From positions 1 to 37,813 of the forward strand of contig CAJVWU010000039.1 of assembly GCA_913009755.1 (NCBI GenBank): a stretch of DNA of 37,813 nucleotides, in the 5' to 3' direction. The position numbers and the translations under genes were made by a program. Positions 16,590-25,279 of this stretch are shown piece after piece; within the stretch, counting starts at the first letter, position 1, and every line of letters begins with the position of its first letter. The DNA comes from an uncultured Bacteroidia bacterium (GTDB taxonomy: Bacteria > Bacteroidota > Bacteroidia > Bacteroidales > F082). Under the pieces are notes generated by a model. The model saw only the letters and a program-made list of their open reading frames with translations, ran no database searches and was not told the origin of the DNA.

Positions 16590-17294
16590 CTAACACAAGG
16601 CCGGGTGCAACAGTTCAATTCCGTTTACATACTTTGAACTTTTGGTTAAACGGAAGGGCAGATTCCCCGATACTGCTGCTGCCCGATCATCCATCGTTTT
16701 ATCGTATTTCAGTTCCACGATCACATCATGGCTGCGATAGTTTTCCATTGTTGTGTTCCCTGATGCTGCCAGTCCGTAATAATCCAGTTCATCGTCCAGG
16801 GTAAGCCTGAAGTCGCTATCAAAACTCATAAAATATGCTCTCCTGTACCGGTTGAACAGTGAAGGTTTCAGATGGAACAATACTTCACGGGCCCAAACGG
16901 GCAAACCGGATTCTCTGAAAACCCGTGAAAATTTTTCAACATCAAGTGTTTCATCTACCCTGAACGGTTTCAATGTAAAAGAAAGTTTATTGCCCAATAC
17001 CCCTTCGCGCACTTTAAATTCAAGAACAGGCTTTCCGATAAAACCGGATTTCTCACCATACCACCGGATACGTACCTTTTTCCGGCTTCCTTTCCCCATT
17101 ATGTTATCATAAAAAAAGTCAAGTTCATGGCTATCGAAATAAATATTGTTGATGTAACGCGGATAAAAAACGGGCGAAAAGGCAGACGGATGCAACCGTA
17201 TTTGTTGTTCTATATCATGGTAGTGCATGTCGCTCACCAGGAATTTGCGTTCATAGCGGCTGTTTTCTTCGTCAAAAGGGGGAAAGAACATCAA
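16590..17294 (-). CDS. VTC-domain (polyphosphate polymerase-like) protein
   Basis: This 234-residue protein belongs to the VTC/triphosphate-tunnel fold family (PF09359 type), whose eukaryotic member Vtc4 makes polyphosphate from ATP. Family features seen are the N-terminal RYERKFLV, YINNIYFDS, KKVRIRWYGE, PVLEFKVREG and the C-terminal VIVELKYD. These supply the alternating Lys/Arg/Glu residues that line the tunnel. There is no SPX domain and no membrane segment. Its ATG lies 9 bp after the DUF4956 stop codon, so the two form an operon; VTC and DUF4956 proteins are frequent neighbours, often with CotH kinases nearby. The actual product (polyphosphate or another phosphoanhydride) is not shown by sequence. 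Confidence 0.85.
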   Translation of the reverse strand: MMFFPPFDEENSRYERKFLVSDMHYHDIEQQIRLHPSAFSPVFYPRYINNIYFDSHELDFFYDNIMGKGSRKKVRIRWYGEKSGFIGKPVLEFKVREGVLGNKLSFTLKPFRVDETLDVEKFSRVFRESGLPVWAREVLFHLKPSLFNRYRRAYFMSFDSDFRLTLDDELDYYGLAASGNTTMENYRSHDVIVELKYDKTMDDRAAAVSGNLPFRLTKSSKYVNGIELLHPALC

Positions 17295-17303
17295 TGTCGG
17301 ACT

Positions 17304-17984
17304 TTAAAATGATTTGCTTTCCACAAAGGACACGCTGACAGTACCGAATTTTTCAATCTGGCCTTTAAAACGGCTGAGGCTTTCGGGTTTGGGTGAATCA
17401 ATCAGGAAAGAAGCTTCGATGCGGTCGCTGTTTTCATCGTATCTTTTCAGGTACGATTTGCCGAACACCTGTTTAACGGTAGCCACCACATCATCGAGTT
17501 TTACCTCGCCCGGAGAGGCTGAAACATTGAGGTAAAGGTTTTGTTTATCCGAATACCGGGTCTTGATAAAATAACGTCCCCATAAAATCACCATGCCGAT
17601 GACAAAAGCCTCCACCACAACCATGGTTTGGTTGGCACCCAGTCCCAGACCGATTGAAATGGCAAAAAACAGATAGGCCAGCTCCTCGGGCTCTTTGATG
17701 GCCGCCCTGAACCTGACGATGGACAAAGCACCAACCAGGCCGAGCGATAAGGCCAGCGATGATTTCACGATGGAGATGATCAGCATGGTGGTAAATGCAA
17801 TGATCAGAAATACTCCCGCAAACTGTCGCCTGTTGGATATAGTCCGCGAACATTTTATGTAAGTAAACTCAAGAATTACCGATAACACAATGATTACAAG
17901 GGCATTGATTGCAAAATCGGTTAATGATATCTGCTGCTCCTGGGTGATCAGGAATTTTTGGAAAAGATTCCACCGGTTGTCCAT
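17304..17984 (-). CDS. DUF4956 membrane protein
   Basis: The 226-residue product has an N-terminal membrane half with about four to five hydrophobic helices between residues 25 and 150, and a soluble C-terminal half of about 75 residues. The hallmark of the DUF4956 family is visible: GALSIVRFRAAIKEPEELAY followed by LFFAISIGLGLGANQ. The soluble tail (FGKSYLKRYDE...IEASFLIDSP) resembles a small ferredoxin-like domain. It is the first gene of the DUF4956-VTC operon and has its own strong promoter (18024-18053). By association it may anchor the VTC enzyme or move its product across the inner membrane; that role is inferred. Confidence 0.87.
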   Translation of the reverse strand: MDNRWNLFQKFLITQEQQISLTDFAINALVIIVLSVILEFTYIKCSRTISNRRQFAGVFLIIAFTTMLIISIVKSSLALSLGLVGALSIVRFRAAIKEPEELAYLFFAISIGLGLGANQTMVVVEAFVIGMVILWGRYFIKTRYSDKQNLYLNVSASPGEVKLDDVVATVKQVFGKSYLKRYDENSDRIEASFLIDSPKPESLSRFKGQIEKFGTVSVSFVESKSF

Positions 17985-18023
17985 TTTCTAACGCTTTATT
18001 TATCAGCTACGAATATTGCGGCG

Positions 18024-18053
18024 CAAAGATAGAAAAATCTTTTGAGCCTCAAA
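18024..18053 (-). promoter_or_regulatory. Promoter of the DUF4956-VTC operon
   Basis: On the minus strand TTTG (18053-18050), an 18-nt spacer and TATCTTTG (18031-18024) form a near-consensus Bacteroidota promoter, giving a leader of about 33 nt before the ATG at 17984. It lies downstream of the hairpin cluster, so the operon is independent of the CotH genes. Confidence 0.65.
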
Positions 18054-18139
18054 GGAATTCAAATATCCAATATTCAGGCATCTGTTTGTGTACACATTCT
18101 ATTATCTCTGAAAAACACAAGCCCTTTTACGGATATGCC

Positions 18140-18766
18140 GTTCCTACGGAACTGGATTTTTCTGCTTTTTCTTTCCAGAGACTCACGTCTCTGGCTATAA
18201 TAATTGCTTCCTACGGAAGCGGTGGACGGGGTTTTATACTCATTGCACCCTTTTTGAATATTATTACTGGCCGGCAAGAATTAATTTATCTCTTACGGGT
18301 AAAGATGATATTCTTATTATCCTATTTTACAATACTTTACCTGCTACGCGGAATTCGCTGCAGACGATGAAGTATTGTAGAACAAATTCACACCACACAG
18401 CATTATACATCGTAGAGGTTAAACTTTCGTACCGGCGACTGAAGTCGCCGAACCAGGTTTTAATAAACAAAAACTTTTTTGAAAGGATTTTTGCCCCGGG
18501 CTTTAGGCCGGGGATTAAAAGATAGAAATAAAAAACGGCTTTAGCCATTAATGTGCCATTTTGCAAAACAGGTATTGTTTCAGGACTTAAGACTGGAGGG
18601 GCCCGGCGACTGAAGTCGGTGGTACATTTATGTTCAACAATATAATTTAATGTCTCCAGAAAACAATCCCGTAGGGATGAAATGTTCTTGCACCAGGGAC
18701 GTAAGTCACTGGAATAAAAGGAGGTATAATCAGTTCCGTAGGAACGAAATATTTTTACCCGTAAAA
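18140..18766. repeat. Cluster of about ten mini-hairpins in a gene-free stretch
   Basis: The 17985-18840 interval holds no supported gene. It carries short perfect or near-perfect hairpins at 18140-18152 (gttcc-tac-ggaac), 18175-18194 (ccagagac-tcac-gtctctgg), 18206-18220 (gcttcc-tac-ggaagc), 18433-18450 (cggcgac-tgaa-gtcgccg), 18494-18513, 18537-18546, 18604-18622, 18666-18678 (atccc-gta-gggat), 18693-18712 (ccagggac-gtaa-gtcactgg), 18733-18745 (gttcc-gta-ggaac) and 18753-18766. Stems differ while loops recur (GTA or TAC, GTAA, TGAA). The left group is inverted relative to the right group. They look like REP-type mobile hairpins. Confidence 0.7.
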
Positions 18767-18840
18767 TCCAGGACAATCACGCATTCCCGGTTTTCAATTA
18801 TCAAACAACAAAATAAGGTTATACTTCTTCGATATGATCA

Positions 18841-19066
18841 TTAAGGCATTTTGAAATCTTCCAGTTTTCCCAGCCTGTGAGGGTCGCCCTGCAGGGCGAT
18901 CAGATCAAATGTTACTTTTCCGTCGCGGTTTACGTTGACAAAAATGAAATTGTCGTTTTTCATATTGCCCATCCCGCTGGCAATGTAAACAATATTGTTC
19001 TTTTTGAAATACATATACGGTGTTGCCTCTTTGTTAGCTCCGACATCGCCTGCAAAAAGATCAGTC
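18841..19066 (-). pseudogene. C-terminal fragment of a metallophosphoesterase lipoprotein gene
   Basis: Reading the minus strand from about 19066 gives LFAGDVGANKEATPYMYF, then ASGMGNMKNDNF and FDLIALQGDPHRLGKLED, ending in FKMP. This matches the last 70 or so residues of the intact lipoprotein phosphoesterases at 27653-28573 and 29442-30341. The signal peptide and the first four metal-site motifs are missing. Homology begins only a few bases after the stop codon of the CotH gene (19070-19072) and in another frame, so this is a truncated remnant left by a deletion or recombination. An in-frame ATG at 19128 lies inside CotH and is unlikely to be used. Confidence 0.8.
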
Positions 19067-19069
19067 TCT

Positions 19070-22000
19070 TCATTTGTAAAAAATATCTGCCAGTTTTTCC
19101 ATTTTCCCTTTAATGACCTTTCCGTCAAAGGTCACCGTCGAACCTTTTTCGATCAGCATACGGGTTTTGGGGTTAATTATTTCGGTATTGTTCAATGTCA
19201 TCGTTGCCGGGCCGTATTCCGGTTTTTTCTGTAGTAAAACCAGCCCGTAATTGCAATCACGTATTTGGGAATCATCCACTTTTACCACCGACAAATCTTT
19301 GGAGGCAATACCGATGTTGGCCCTGATAATGGTTGTGTTTTCAACCGTCAAATTTGAATGCTCACCCCCGCTGACCCCTTTGTCGCTTACGTCTTCCATC
19401 CGGCAATGGCTGATCATTATCCGGCTGCCCGAAAAATCAACGGCATCGTTGCCGATGTTTTTAAATGTTGTATTCTCAACAAGACCGGTACTGAAATCCG
19501 AGTCGAAGGCATCGCTAAAAGTGTAATCAAATTCACAATCCTTAACGGTAATATCGGAACGTACACTGTTCAGCGCATCCTCGCACTGGTTGCGGTAAAA
19601 TTTTGTGTTTGAAATGTCCACATCCGACTCATAAAATGTGACCGACCCTGACAATGTCCAGCCTTTGTAATCCAGCGTATTCATATTTTCAAAAACAACA
19701 TGATTGAGTACTGATCTTTTACCGGCCTGCAAAACGGTAAAGCCGTTGCCCGAAAAATCGGAAGAGGTGATAGTGACCGGATTTTCTTTGGTGCCTTTCA
19801 TAAAAACCGGTGAGTACGAAATAATCATTGCTTTTTTGACCAGGTCAATTTTTGTGCCCGGGCTGAAAACCACTTCATATCCTGCCGGGATGATTACCGG
19901 ATGATCTAATTGAATATCACCGTGTCTGACAATAACTTTATTTTGTTGCACCGATTCAATGAGTTGGGGATCAGGAAAAATATTTTTGCCAAGCAAATCC
20001 TGCAAAGGGGAAACCTGCCCGTCAGGTTCAGGCCATTGCAGAATTTCCACTGTTTCTGTTTCGTTATCCTTTCGGGCCATTACAAAAAGATAGTTCGCCG
20101 TTTGATGGGCCCAAAATTCATATTTATCTTTTTGATTGTATTGATAGGGTTTTAATTCGGGCTCGGGATGAAGGAATTCATGTATCTTTTTTTCCTTTTT
20201 ACCAGTGCCCAATAACAAAACCGGATCGGGGAAATAGCTGACAACCCTGATCAGCGTTGAATCGCCTTGTTGTTTCTCTTTGTAAGCCACAACCAGGTCT
20301 TTTATAAAATAGTTTTCCAGGCCTTCGGTAAACTTTTTTTCAGCTAGGGAAACATCCTTCCATTTTTTGTTATTGGCCTCCCTGTTTTTTACTTTTTGTT
20401 TGAAATCTGGAAGTTCTTTTCTGATCTGCACAGCATTTTCGTATAATTTCGGGATGTTTAATTTAAGATCCGGAAATTCCATCCGGATCAGCGAATCGTA
20501 CCGCATCGCCCCGTGTTTATACTTCTGTGTCATCCGTGCCAGGAAGTCTTTGGAAGAATATAATTCAAGATATTTTATATACTTATTTAAAAAATCAAAA
20601 TCGTTGAACAACTCCCTCATCATCAAAAACTGGTCACCGGTTGCATTGACGGAATTGCCGGTAAGATCGCCGTAAAATGTCCGGTGGACCCAGGGATAAA
20701 AACCTTGCTCGGTATAATTATCATAGGCAATGGGTTCCAGTTTGCACAAAACCGGGTTATAATAAAAACGCTGATTATGCCAGACAAGGCTATGGTAAGC
20801 TTTAAATACATCGCACAAAGCATAATACCTGGCGAGGGCATCAATATTGAAAATTTCCGATGCCGTCCTTGTTCTTTTTTTGTATTGAAACAGCAGGTTT
20901 TGTGCAATTAAAAACTGATTGAACATTGCCGTATCCCTGACGACTTTTGAGGATGAGAACGGTTTGATGACAGCCGCTTCAAAAACCGGAATTTCAATAT
21001 CTTCAATCCCCTCAATCTTTCCCCTGACCTTATCCCAGTAAACCCCTTCATAAAAGCGGATGATCGGGCCCTCGCGTTTATCCTGGCTTTCAACCAACTG
21101 TTTGGCAAAATGTTCTTCCCAGGCATAGAGGCCGAGATTTTTGTGGTTCAGGTAAACCGGTACAAAACCATACCTCGTGGTGAGCAGGCCCTGCGATTCA
21201 TAAACCTTGTGCAGGAACCATTCATCCACGCCGTGTCGTGCCATCGGATTTTGTAACGAAAAGACCCTTAACCTTTTCCAGGCATTCCCTTTTTTCAGCT
21301 TGAGCCTGAACGACCATTTATCCCCATATAAATGATCGAGCCAGTCGCCTTTCAGGCGCAGCTTTGTCTTCATCATTTTTCCATCACCAAAAACAAAGCC
21401 CTTTACCCAGTCATCGTCTTCCGTTTGCAAAATACCCACATCAAAAGCCCTTTCTCTGACTTCAAAAAGTTTTAAATAAGCCGACGTATCCATCTCAATA
21501 TAAATGGCCGGTTCTTGGTAAACCGGATGTGGTTTTTTTGATTTTACAATAATGGACAGATCATCGAAAAAGACCGTATCGTTGCTGTTGTTCCAAACAT
21601 AGATCTTTAATTTGTCATCCCGGTAATTAGGCGGCAGAAAAAACTCAAGTTTAAGCTTTTCCCAACCATCAATCAGGGTATCCCCTTTATTTGCCGATTT
21701 GTACAATAAATTCTTCTTTACACTTGAAGCCACCAAATGGATTTCGGGGTTAGCCCCTTTTCTCCAAACACTGACCTCAACATAATCATCAGGGCCCACA
21801 TCCGGGATGAGCGTCATGAACGAAAATCTATTCCCGGGACCGCTTATATAACTGTAATTGCCGCTATGGCTGGTTAAACCGGTTCTGAATTTTGCTCGTT
21901 TAAAAATAATTGATGAATCATTATCGGCATAAAAATTTTTACCGCTTTCAGTTAACTTTTCAGCACCAAAAAGGATTTTAACATCAATATTTTTGTTGCT

Positions 22001-22087
22001 CCTTCTGACACACGAAGAAAACACCAGGATTAAAAATAAAAAAGCCGGAAAAAACAGGGCTGTCCGATATGTTCTCATTTCCGGCAT
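19070..22087 (-). CDS. CotH-kinase-family lipoprotein with jelly-roll and beta-helix domains
   Basis: The 1005-residue product has a lipoprotein signal (LVFSSC, Cys 26). A jelly-roll module follows at about 55-185, ending in TVFFDDLSIIVK. The CotH domain (about 195-560) shows KLRLKGDWLDHL, RFSLQNPMARHG-like and LYAWEEHFAKQL. The likely active region is HNQRFYYNP near residue 435 and KLEPIAYDNY near 450, where CotH kinases place metal and ATP aspartates. Residues about 740-1000 form a right-handed beta-helix nearly identical to that of the next CotH protein. CotH of Bacillus phosphorylates spore-coat proteins in the secretory space, so an extracytoplasmic kinase role is inferred. It starts 1 bp after the stop of the upstream CotH gene, hence one operon. 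Confidence 0.85.
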   Translation of the reverse strand: MPEMRTYRTALFFPAFLFLILVFSSCVRRSNKNIDVKILFGAEKLTESGKNFYADNDSSIIFKRAKFRTGLTSHSGNYSYISGPGNRFSFMTLIPDVGPDDYVEVSVWRKGANPEIHLVASSVKKNLLYKSANKGDTLIDGWEKLKLEFFLPPNYRDDKLKIYVWNNSNDTVFFDDLSIIVKSKKPHPVYQEPAIYIEMDTSAYLKLFEVRERAFDVGILQTEDDDWVKGFVFGDGKMMKTKLRLKGDWLDHLYGDKWSFRLKLKKGNAWKRLRVFSLQNPMARHGVDEWFLHKVYESQGLLTTRYGFVPVYLNHKNLGLYAWEEHFAKQLVESQDKREGPIIRFYEGVYWDKVRGKIEGIEDIEIPVFEAAVIKPFSSSKVVRDTAMFNQFLIAQNLLFQYKKRTRTASEIFNIDALARYYALCDVFKAYHSLVWHNQRFYYNPVLCKLEPIAYDNYTEQGFYPWVHRTFYGDLTGNSVNATGDQFLMMRELFNDFDFLNKYIKYLELYSSKDFLARMTQKYKHGAMRYDSLIRMEFPDLKLNIPKLYENAVQIRKELPDFKQKVKNREANNKKWKDVSLAEKKFTEGLENYFIKDLVVAYKEKQQGDSTLIRVVSYFPDPVLLLGTGKKEKKIHEFLHPEPELKPYQYNQKDKYEFWAHQTANYLFVMARKDNETETVEILQWPEPDGQVSPLQDLLGKNIFPDPQLIESVQQNKVIVRHGDIQLDHPVIIPAGYEVVFSPGTKIDLVKKAMIISYSPVFMKGTKENPVTITSSDFSGNGFTVLQAGKRSVLNHVVFENMNTLDYKGWTLSGSVTFYESDVDISNTKFYRNQCEDALNSVRSDITVKDCEFDYTFSDAFDSDFSTGLVENTTFKNIGNDAVDFSGSRIMISHCRMEDVSDKGVSGGEHSNLTVENTTIIRANIGIASKDLSVVKVDDSQIRDCNYGLVLLQKKPEYGPATMTLNNTEIINPKTRMLIEKGSTVTFDGKVIKGKMEKLADIFYK
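19241..19770. repeat. Near-identical 530-bp block in CotH gene 1 (copy A)
   Basis: This block matches 22257-22786 without gaps at a constant offset of 3016 bp. I counted about 17 differences, mostly clustered near 19320-19355; roughly 195 bp around 19441-19637 are identical. It encodes most of the beta-helix domain. Confidence 0.85.
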
Positions 22088-22088
22088 A

Positions 22089-25000
22089 TTAATAAAACTT
22101 TTTGGCTAAATTTTTCCCTGTCCCCTTGATGGTTACTCCGTCAAAGATTACTGTTGATCCTTTTTCAATCAACATTCTTGTTTTTGCATTGGTGATTTTT
22201 GTGTGGTTCAAAATCATGGTTGCCGGGCCGTATTCCGGTTTCTTCTGCAACAAGACCAGCCCGTAATTGCAATCACGTATTTGGGAATCATCCACTTTTA
22301 CCACCGACATATCTTTGGAGGCAATACCGATGTTGGCCCTGATAATGACCGTATTGTCAACCGTTAACCTGGAGTTCTCGCCCCCGCTGACCCCTTTGTC
22401 GCTCACGTCTTCCATCCGGCAATGGCTGATCATTATCCGGCTGCCGGAAAAATCAATGGCATCGTTGCCGATGTTTTTAAATGTTGTATTCTCAACAAGA
22501 CCGGTACTGAAATCCGAGTCGAAGGCATCGCTAAAAGTGTAATCAAATTCACAATCCTTAACGGTAATATCGGAACGTACACTGTTCAGCGCATCCTCGC
22601 ACTGGTTGCGGTAAAATTTTGTGTTTGAAATGTCCACATCCGACTCATAAAATGTAACCGACCCTGACAATGTCCAGCCTTTGTAATCCAGCGTATTCAT
22701 ATTTTCAAAAACAACATGATTGAGTACTGATCTTTTCCCGGCCTGCAAAACGGTAAAGCCGTTGCCCGAAAAATCGGAAGAGGTGATGATCACCGGGTTT
22801 TCTTTGGTCCCGGTCATCTTAACCGGCGAATAAGAAATAATCATTGCCTTGTTGATCAGGTCAATTTTTGTACCCGGAAGAAAACGGACAATATATCCTG
22901 CAGGAATAATGACAGGCCCGTCAATCGTTAGTTCCCCGCGTTTGATAAAAATTGTTTTGCCTGAAACATGATCAATGGCCGGGTTATTTTCCAGACCGGC
23001 ATACGTCATCAATTCCTGCTGAGGGGTAATCCCCCTGGGATAAGGCCAGGGATGAATCTGCGTTTTGTAGGTTTCATCACTCCCCTTAACCATAAAGAAC
23101 AGATACCTTGAACTGGTGTCTGTACCCAGGGTCAAAATCCGGTCGTTTCCGTTATATTTTTTCATGCGTGATTCGGGAACCTGAAAATAATTGACATACT
23201 TTTTCTTTCTTCCGGTTCCCAGAATGATCAGATCATGCGGATAATAGTTATAAATGCTGATCCAAAGGCTGTCGTTTTTTACAGAATCGGCATAAACATC
23301 AACATAATAGTCAGGTGTGTTTTCAAAAATCAGCGAATCGTAATACTTTTGATGGATTTCTTTTAAAGCATAGGCCGTATCATTTTGCCTTTCGGTAATT
23401 ATTTTTTCCAGTTCCGGTAAATACTCCCTGACATCGTTGGCACTTTTTCTGATGAAGGATGAATCGAAAACATAATGGAAAAATTCCAGTTTAAGCAATG
23501 AATCGTAATAAATCATTTCAGGCCTGATTGAATCCATCAACGACTCCACAAAAGCAGAATCGCTGAACGTATGCAAATAATGGAAATATTTGCGGGTAAA
23601 AGCACTATCAAGAAAAAGATATTTCATCAGATTTTCCTGACCTTTAAGCGGAGAGTCTTGCAGAATCCAGATTGCAAAATTGTTTGATATCCCATATTCT
23701 ATATTAGATTTATCACCAAAACCGTCAAAAGCGATCGGTTCAAGTTTACACAGTACCGGGTTGTAATAAAACCGCTGGTTATGCCATACCATGCCGTGCC
23801 GTCCGTGCGAGAAATCAAGTATGGCATAATATTTTGCCAGTTTATCCAAATCAAAAATATCGGCAACCGGCCTTGAATGGTCTTTGTATTGTTTCATCAG
23901 TTTCTGGCCATCAAAAAACTCCTGGCGAAGCCCAGGGGCTTCAATGGTTTTTCCTTGCCTGAAAGGTTCAATAACCGCCGCCTCATAATAAGGCAACAAT
24001 ATTTTGGACCCGAACCTCCCATATACTTTGTTGGATTGCCAAAAGGCATCTTCCGAAAATTTCAGGATGGGTCCCTCTCTTCTGTCCCGCCATTCAAGCA
24101 GTTGTTTTACAAAATGCTCCTCCCAGGCATACAATCCACGGGGCTGATTGTTAAAAGTCACCGGAATAAAACCATAACGGGTGGTCAGCACATCAACATG
24201 GTCATAAACCTGATGGGCAGTCCATTCATACAGGTAAGCCCTGGCCGAAGGCCGCTGGATTGAAAAGGTTTTCAGGTGATTCCAGGCGTATTTTTTTTTC
24301 AGTTTGATACGGTACGACCACTTTTCACCGCGCAGGTGATCCAGCCAGTCGCCTTTCAGCCGCAATCTGGCTTTCATCATCACGCCGTCGCCAAAAACAA
24401 TTCCCTTTACCCAGTCATTATCCGATGTTTGTAAAATACCATTCCTGAAGGCCTCCTCCCGTTTTTTAGCAATTTTTAAGTAATCGGATGTGTCTATAAA
24501 AATAGCCAACGGGGTTTCTTTGTAAGCCGGATATATTTTCCTTCTCCGTCTTTCAATGGCCAGGTCGTCAAAATAAATCGTGTCGCGGGTGGTATTCATC
24601 ACGTAAATTTTCACCTCGCTGTTGTTGAACCCGATGGGGGTAAACACCGCCAGTTCGAGTTTCTGCCATCCGTTTTTATCTTTTTCAACCGGAATGTTTG
24701 TGGCTTCATAAAGCTGGTTGATATTTTTGCCGGCAGCAACAAGATATCCATTTTCACTTTTGGTTTTCATCCAAACCGTAACGATAAAATACCAGTCGGC
24801 ATTTACATTCCTGATGGTGTAGCCAAAACAATATTTTTTTTTCGGGGTCGTAAATACCGAATACTTCCCGCTGTGGGCAGCTTTACCGGTTTGCTGCCGG
24901 CCACCGTCAAAAAGAACCGTTGAATCATTGACCCCTAAAAACCTGTTCCCTTTTTTATTCAACCGTTCGGCATTACACTCCAGTTTTTTTCCAACCGGGA

Positions 25001-25130
25001 ATTCAACTTTCCGTACACAGGCCGGTAACAGAAAAATAAGGGCAATAAACCCGAATCCAAATAATAATGTATTAAGTTTGTACACGTTGAATAACTTAAA
25101 AAAAAGCGGTTGCAAAGATATGGTTTTCAT
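22089..25130 (-). CDS. CotH-kinase-family lipoprotein with jelly-roll and beta-helix domains (second copy)
   Basis: This 1013-residue paralogue has a long lipoprotein signal (IFLLPAC, Cys 38). A jelly-roll module ends at DTIYFDDLAIERR near residue 190, and the CotH domain includes LRLKGDWLDHLRG near 252. HNQRFYYNP near 447 and LEPIAFDGF near 462 are in the positions of the kinase active-site motifs. Residues about 755-1010 form a beta-helix. The kinase and linker regions are clearly diverged from the downstream copy, while the beta-helix is almost identical, which points to gene conversion. It is the first gene of the CotH operon and is divergent from the GT-C gene at 25280 across 149 bp. The substrate is unknown. 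Confidence 0.85.
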   Translation of the reverse strand: MKTISLQPLFFKLFNVYKLNTLLFGFGFIALIFLLPACVRKVEFPVGKKLECNAERLNKKGNRFLGVNDSTVLFDGGRQQTGKAAHSGKYSVFTTPKKKYCFGYTIRNVNADWYFIVTVWMKTKSENGYLVAAGKNINQLYEATNIPVEKDKNGWQKLELAVFTPIGFNNSEVKIYVMNTTRDTIYFDDLAIERRRRKIYPAYKETPLAIFIDTSDYLKIAKKREEAFRNGILQTSDNDWVKGIVFGDGVMMKARLRLKGDWLDHLRGEKWSYRIKLKKKYAWNHLKTFSIQRPSARAYLYEWTAHQVYDHVDVLTTRYGFIPVTFNNQPRGLYAWEEHFVKQLLEWRDRREGPILKFSEDAFWQSNKVYGRFGSKILLPYYEAAVIEPFRQGKTIEAPGLRQEFFDGQKLMKQYKDHSRPVADIFDLDKLAKYYAILDFSHGRHGMVWHNQRFYYNPVLCKLEPIAFDGFGDKSNIEYGISNNFAIWILQDSPLKGQENLMKYLFLDSAFTRKYFHYLHTFSDSAFVESLMDSIRPEMIYYDSLLKLEFFHYVFDSSFIRKSANDVREYLPELEKIITERQNDTAYALKEIHQKYYDSLIFENTPDYYVDVYADSVKNDSLWISIYNYYPHDLIILGTGRKKKYVNYFQVPESRMKKYNGNDRILTLGTDTSSRYLFFMVKGSDETYKTQIHPWPYPRGITPQQELMTYAGLENNPAIDHVSGKTIFIKRGELTIDGPVIIPAGYIVRFLPGTKIDLINKAMIISYSPVKMTGTKENPVIITSSDFSGNGFTVLQAGKRSVLNHVVFENMNTLDYKGWTLSGSVTFYESDVDISNTKFYRNQCEDALNSVRSDITVKDCEFDYTFSDAFDSDFSTGLVENTTFKNIGNDAIDFSGSRIMISHCRMEDVSDKGVSGGENSRLTVDNTVIIRANIGIASKDMSVVKVDDSQIRDCNYGLVLLQKKPEYGPATMILNHTKITNAKTRMLIEKGSTVIFDGVTIKGTGKNLAKKFY
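22257..22786. repeat. Near-identical 530-bp block in CotH gene 2 (copy B)
   Basis: This is the partner of 19241-19770 in direct orientation. Such a long near-identical direct repeat can support deletion of the intervening 3 kb, which would fuse the two CotH genes in frame. Confidence 0.85.
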
Positions 25131-25183
25131 ACTGCTTGTACCTTGTTCGGAATGATTTTAAAAGTAAAAAATTTTCTCCCCGT

Positions 25184-25191
25184 TATCTTTG
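25184..25191 (+). promoter_or_regulatory. Putative -7 box for the GT-C gene at 25280
   Basis: TATCTTTG is a perfect TAnnTTTG match in the CotH/GT-C divergent intergenic region. It predicts a leader of about 80 nt. The -33 region is only T-rich. Confidence 0.45.
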
Positions 25192-25279
25192 TGTTTCAGA
25201 GTGGGTTTTTATTCCAACAAGATTTAAAACCTTATTGCCTTATTTTTTAGGTTTTGCTGATATGATGAACATTAAATAA

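Noticed and set aside
18140-18766. Hairpin cluster as a CRISPR array
   Set aside because: Repeats are 13-20 bp palindromes of differing stem sequence and irregular spacing, not identical direct repeats with uniform spacers, and no cas genes are present.
18074-18776. Several 60-150 codon frames inside the hairpin cluster
   Set aside because: They read through the inverted repeats on both strands, lack promoters and resemble no protein family; they are repeat translations.
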